A DNA stretch of 64,000 nucleotides, from assembly GCA_026874595.1 (NCBI GenBank), contig CM049306.1, positions 99,565,642 to 99,629,641 on the forward strand, given 5' to 3'. Position 1 is the first letter of the stretch. Each line of letters starts with the position of its first letter. Both the position numbers and the translations under genes were made by a program. Shown here piece by piece: positions 58,400 to 64,000 of this stretch. Below the pieces are notes generated by a model that was given only the letters and a program-made list of their open reading frames with translations, made no database searches and had not been told where the DNA came from. The stretch is from Sipunculus nudus (Eukaryota > Annelida > Sipuncula > Golfingiida > Sipunculidae).

Positions 58400-61300
58400 T
58401 CTGATTCTATTGTGAACCAATACATACTGCAATGATACAAGCATTATAGTATATATAAACATATATATATATAAAGTATATCAGAGTATAGATTCCAAGC
58501 CAGTATGTATTCTTGTTCAAAGAACATTAACTAAACTTCCTCCCTTAATTAAACCCCACAAAGAAGGTATTATGTTCCCCCCTTGGTTCATAAGTTTGTC
58601 TGTTGAAAAATAATGAACAGGTTTTGATGAATGTTGGTGAGGTTTAGGGTATTTTTAATTTTTTAGAGGTAATCTGTACCATCATAATACGTTTTCAATT
58701 CAAAGGGCTATATACGTTTGTGACAGAGGGTGTTTTCTTTTACCATGGAGGGACCACTCCATTCATAGCCATTATGGCTGACATTTATTTAAGCCCTGTG
58801 AATGTGACATAGTGAACCAATGTTTCTGAAGCATGACTTTGTAAAGGAGCACAGGAAAGCTGGATGTGGAGGTATCAGATAAGACTGCACAAAGATCTAG
58901 TAGATAATTAATCTTAAATGGCCCCTTTTATTGCTTCTGAGTGAAATGAATGATTTTGTTCCAAAGAACGCTGTTAATGTAAGTCACTTGATTACCAGCA
59001 GCCTTTAGTCAGACATGATAGTGGCATGACTAGGCTCTTATTTTTAATTATTAATATAAATAATATAATATTATATTATATATATAGATATATATAATGA
59101 AAGCCTTGCAGGATCTAGCTTAAAGGTATAGATATAACAGGGTAAAAGTATGATGGATATGAAACTCCATTTATAACACTTACCAGTACATACTTTATAG
59201 AACCTAAATATGGTTATTGGTCAGTGCTTGGGACCCGATTTGTAACTACATTTCTGTTTGACCAATAAAGCCAGCATTTCTTGTGCATAATAAAACACAT
59301 ATCCAAGTTCATGGAGAAACTTCGCATACTTTTAAGTTCACAATGATAATGGAATTTGTGGTTTCTCATGCTCCATATTTTAAGTGTTGACTTATTTGTA
59401 TGAGAAAATGGGTTCCTTATATTAAGATGTGTCATTCTTCAAACCATTGCCATGTCTTGCTTTTATGAAGGTAGCCAGAACTATTAAAAGGTGTATGAGG
59501 GCTTTCAGGAAAGCGGGGTTAATGGTCTCTGACGTATGAAATCTCTTACGGATGCTCAGTTCTGGCTTTAGGGCCCTGCAGCAGTCAATGGCCATTACCG
59601 GCTGCCTCAAATGAACCCGTCAGCGGTGTAAACATCACGCTGATAACTCAAACTGAGGCTAACATTTTCTTATAAGCAAATATTCATATAATGACACAAA
59701 TTCAAATCATATAATGACATGAAAATTGCATAAAATACAAAACAGATTCAATTTTACATAACCCTTCCAAATTTGACACATATCAACTCCCCTTGGGACA
59801 CTCTAAACCCAGATGGGACTCCCCAAAAATTTTGCCTGAGCATCCCACTCTTCAAATTTAGTTCCTATTGAAAGCCCTGGAATTAAAAATGTCTGCTGGA
59901 ATTTTAGCGAGTGATAGCTGCTTGTGATCCACAGACCATCTCCAAAATATAAATTACAAAGATTATAGGGTATGGTACATTCACTGGAGGGAAGGGGTTA
60001 ACCTTTCAACTTGACACATGCACTGTTTGACTAAGCTCTGTACTCATCCGAATAAAACAACAATTAATTGAAGTGTACAGTTATATGAACAACAGAGATC
60101 AAAACATATATGGTAGAGGTTATGAAGGTCTGCCGGAGCCCCCTGGTTGCAGGTGAACATGTTAGGGCTGGGCACATGTACCTGTACTTAGGTAGCAAAT
60201 TCTGAGTACCTGTTATTGTCATGACAAGCATCTGTTCCTGTTACAAGTACTCATGTACATGTATATGATACTAGAATTGGACATGTTGAGTTGTATATAC
60301 AGTAAAACCTGTGTAAAAAGACCACCAATGGGACTGGCTGAAAACAGTTTCAATCCTTGTGTGGTCTAAGACAGATTTTAATTATTTGGTCTTAGACAGG
60401 TCAGTTATAACCAAAGTTAATGCTTTTGTTTACTCAAGGCTGGTATTAAAGACAGGTTTTCTTACAGACAGTTTCAACTGTATTAATATTTCAAATGTCT
60501 TTGGTCTGAAGCAGAAGTATCTGTACCAAGGTACTCTACAAAAGTCCTAAATCGGTCCAGGCCTGGGACATATTTGTACGAGCGTTTTCTACTTGGGAGG
60601 ATATCCATGATTGCAAGGCCCAAGTCATGGGCTGCTGTGCTGAAGATTGCAAGTGCATGTTAATGTTATGTTAACATAAGAACTAAACACTTGGTATGTT
60701 TTGTACAAAAGTTAGTTAATTGGGAGTGTGCAATTTGTTGGCAAGAAATAAATTCTCTCAATCATACTAAACAATTTTTGACATTTTTGTGTGACAGGCC
60801 ATGTGAATTTTTTAAAACTTTTTTTTTGCAGTGTTCCCTTTCAAGTGTTTCCATATTTTCCAAGAAACAGAACCCCCAGATTCATGTTGGATTTTGAATA
60901 TGAATGAAGTTGTAGACCAATGTGGACAATACAAGGGCATCTCAGGTTTATAACACAATCATTCCAGTGTCACTACTAAAAATTCTGATAAAAATAAAAT
61001 TTGGGAGCTGTCTAGATAAGTTAAACTGTTGAAGTGACATCTTCAAATTTGCCATTGGATAGGTTGCAGAAGGAGGAATTATAATTGCTCAATCAGGGCA
61101 AAGTGACACCAGATAAATACAGTGGTGATGTACACACCTGTCCATGTGTGCCATTTTTATCACAGACCATGTTAACTCCAGCATTCAAATGATCTGTATT
61201 GTTGTTCAGGTCTAATACAGGGCAAATTCCTCATGAAAACAAGAGAACACAAGAACACTTTGTACAAAATTTATCCACTGAACATATATTTACAAATCAA

Positions 61301-64000
61301 CCAGGAATACTTTATTACATATCAATAACCATAGACAAATAAATAGCTCTTGCAAATACAATACAACCATAACAGTTAGACCCTTCAACAATGCGCAAAC
61401 TTTTAGAAATCACCAAATGTCTGTAGCTTCATGAAAACCCAAAATTTGGTAACCTCTAGGAAACCGTTCACATTTAATGCATCCAAAGTCTGTTTAAATG
61501 CAACCATTTGTGTCCAATTTTACTAAAACAACCTTACTGTGGCTCTGACCTGGGTAAAAAATATCATCTCTGCTTAAAACAACATTAATCTTTACTCTGC
61601 TTTGTGACTGCTTAACGCACAAAAATTTCCGAGGTGTCATTACTTAGTAACTGCTTTATCCACAAACATTTCTGAAGCTTCATTTCCTGATCCATTTGAT
61701 CCTTAGTTATAAATACATAATCTAGAATAAGCAAAATGCATATCCACAAAACCTGAAGGCTGACTAGTTAGATAAGCAATGGGGCAACTCTTGGAAAAGA
61801 TTGCAAAATGACACTGCAAACTTGTGATATCAACAATTATAATTAAATTTAAAATGTCCATATACTTGACCTTAAAGCCCTCCTTGTTACAAACTGCTCT
61901 ACATAAATCAGTGCAAAACTTAATTACTCCTTTGCCTTAAGATTTAAGAAAACAGCCAATTTAGTGATCACATCTGATACAAATGTCTTGGATATTGATT
62001 TTGCACTACAAGTAGCTTTTCTGTGATTACCCATTTGTAGTGACATTTCCACTTAATTAACAGCAGTGTATCATATAACCTACAAAAATACGTCTGTCAG
62101 GACAGTACACAAGATTTTGTCCAGATATTTTGTAAATTGACGTAGTACCTTCTGTATGGTAATATGAGGTTACTGAGATTTAGTGAGCAAATAAAACTGG
62201 TTGGTTCTGCATGTTGTGATCTTACAAAGAGCACATATTCTCAAGGTGTAAAAGTAACAGAACTGCTAGACAGCTGATATATTCATACAATTAAGGCACA
62301 CTAAATATCTCACTGGAACATTTTCATGAATTATCAGGAGAATGAACAAAAAGAGGTCCCTTTATCAATTTCAACAATCAAATCCTGTGTAGAGATATAT
62401 TTTACTTTGTACCTAATGCTCAACTGTGTATAATCATAAATTTCAGGTAGTGATCTATATATAGCCATCAGGAAAATTATTCTTTTAGGCAAAAAAAAAA
62501 AAATAATAATAAAAAGGTATTGTTCTCATGCCCTGCCTGCGTCAATTTTAACCCCCCACATCAAACATTTTTATTTTGATTTTCATCTTTCAAGAAAGAT
62601 AAAACAATACAATTTTTAAGATTTCTTTTGTTATGTAGGGCTTTTACCAGTTTAGCAAAAAAAACTGTTTTCATGCTTTTCCCTGATCATATAACATTTT
62701 TATCAAAACATACAATAAAAAGATAAAAAAAAAATTGCACACCCACAATGATTTTTTTTTAAAATATTTGACTGAGAACCTATACCTTTTTTTTGGCCTA
62801 TATTTAATATATTTATTTCCACACATTGTGCCAAAACCATTTCATTTAACACTACTATATTCACTATTGGTTTTACTGAAATATTTGGTAGATGGAAAAG
62901 ACCCATGGCTATGCAACATAAATGTAGGTCACAATCCAGTTACTGTGGGATACATTCTCAACTAAAACTTAAACACTTCCATCCCATCATGAACATTTCC
63001 TATCCTCTCTGACCTTTTTTCTTATAAAAATATCTGTATGTGCATGCACCTTTTTAATTTGTGCTTTCCCCAAATCATAAAATTAACATCTGATCCGACA
63101 ACCATTATCTGCAGATACCACTGAAGAAACATCAACAACTGGCCCCATTTAAGTACTAAATAATATTTCTACTTAATTATGGTAGGGGCATTTGTCCCTT
63201 TGAAAGAAGAGTCGGGTAACATCAGACTAGCGTGCCTCCCATTGTTGAGAACTACGCTGTAAACCTGACTTTAAGAAAGAAATATTTGCGTTATTTTTTT
63301 ACTAAAGTCTCATGGCCTTCATGTACACAGTCTCTGAAAATAAACCATCCCCCCCCCCAAGATGAGAAACACCAACCATGCATGAAACAAAATACAGTAA
63401 AACTCGGTATAAAGGTTAATCCACCTGCATATTTGATGAATTACTGACCGCACACAAGCATGTCTCCAACTAGTTGTGCGACTGTCAACCATGTCATGCA
63501 AGCACAGGAAGTGATGGTGCTTACCACAGAGACAGGATTAACAATTTATTTGTACATTCACAAGTGATCTTTGTGTCAATTGCTCAATCATTGCCTAATC
63601 TGAAGTTACCACTGTGTATACTATGTAGAAATATTGATCCTACAGAATGGATGGCAATCACAGTGCAATTCTCCATATGACTGGAATCACAATTCAAAAG
63701 TACACCTATAAGTCACATATATATATTCCCGGCTAATATTTGTGAATTAAGAATTATATATATAAGGTTGGTCCATGGCTTCCAGAGGTAATCAATTAAA
63801 AACAAGGCCTACAGGCCTAATGCAAACCTGTGCAAAGTTTGGGAGTATGAATGGAGTTTTTTTTTTAAATTTAATATTGATCCTTTTAAGTCCTGCATAT
63901 CTACCTTAGTCATTATGATTTCAGCAAAACGGACATTTCTGACTAGTTTCAGACTAGGACATTTTAAAACTAGAATATGGGTAGTCGACAAGCAACTGTG
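58400..64000. other. Intergenic, no gene recognised
   Basis: No exon with recognisable protein similarity, tRNA-like boxes or complete transposon was found. Sequence is AT-rich with simple TA stretches near 59,055-59,095 and a poly-A/TAA stretch near 62,490. Confidence 0.5.

Overview
The window is AT-rich metazoan nuclear DNA. It holds two spliced kelch-domain genes separated and invaded by many transposable elements. Short conserved exons, GT-AG introns, tRNA-derived SINE heads, satellite-cored rolling-circle-like elements of the bivalve 'pearl' type and a Gypsy LTR element all point to an invertebrate, most likely a bivalve mollusc. The species assignment is inference.

Layout. 1-4,897: no gene seen; it probably includes the 3' UTR of the first gene. 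4,898-11,563 (minus strand): a complete five-exon KLHDC8A/B-like gene (348 residues, seven kelch motifs, all introns phase 1), with a likely promoter at about 12.5-12.67 kb. 12.7-28.3 kb: a mobile-element block. It contains a long-TIR element, a small MITE, a hAT-like element with a perfect 8-bp target duplication, a large foldback element with a palindromic satellite core, a tRNA-like SINE head, a 2.6-kb helentron-like element (C1), and a pogo-like element carrying a nested satellite-cored helentron-like element (A). 28.9-45.1 kb (plus strand): a complete ten-exon KLHL12 orthologue (about 582 residues, BTB-BACK-six kelch), a predicted CUL3 substrate adaptor. Its introns hold helentron-like elements B1 and D and, in the last intron, a 5.75-kb antisense Gypsy element. 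45.1-64 kb: the KLHL12 3' region, then three rolling-circle-like elements nested inside one another (50.6-55.5 kb), dispersed repeats, and otherwise no recognisable gene.

The two genes encode propeller proteins of different classes (free kelch propeller versus BTB-kelch adaptor) and nothing shows that they act together. The most unusual features are: four families that share inverted subterminal repeats and CTAGTT- or CTTGTT-like 3' ends, two or three of them with a 3' hairpin; a three-level nest of these; a Gypsy element with integrase upstream of a reverse transcriptase remnant, as in Gmr1-type elements; and two separate cases in KLHL12 where a splice acceptor was tandemly duplicated, one as an 11-copy minisatellite covering the start codon and one as an in-frame 60-bp duplication at exon 9.
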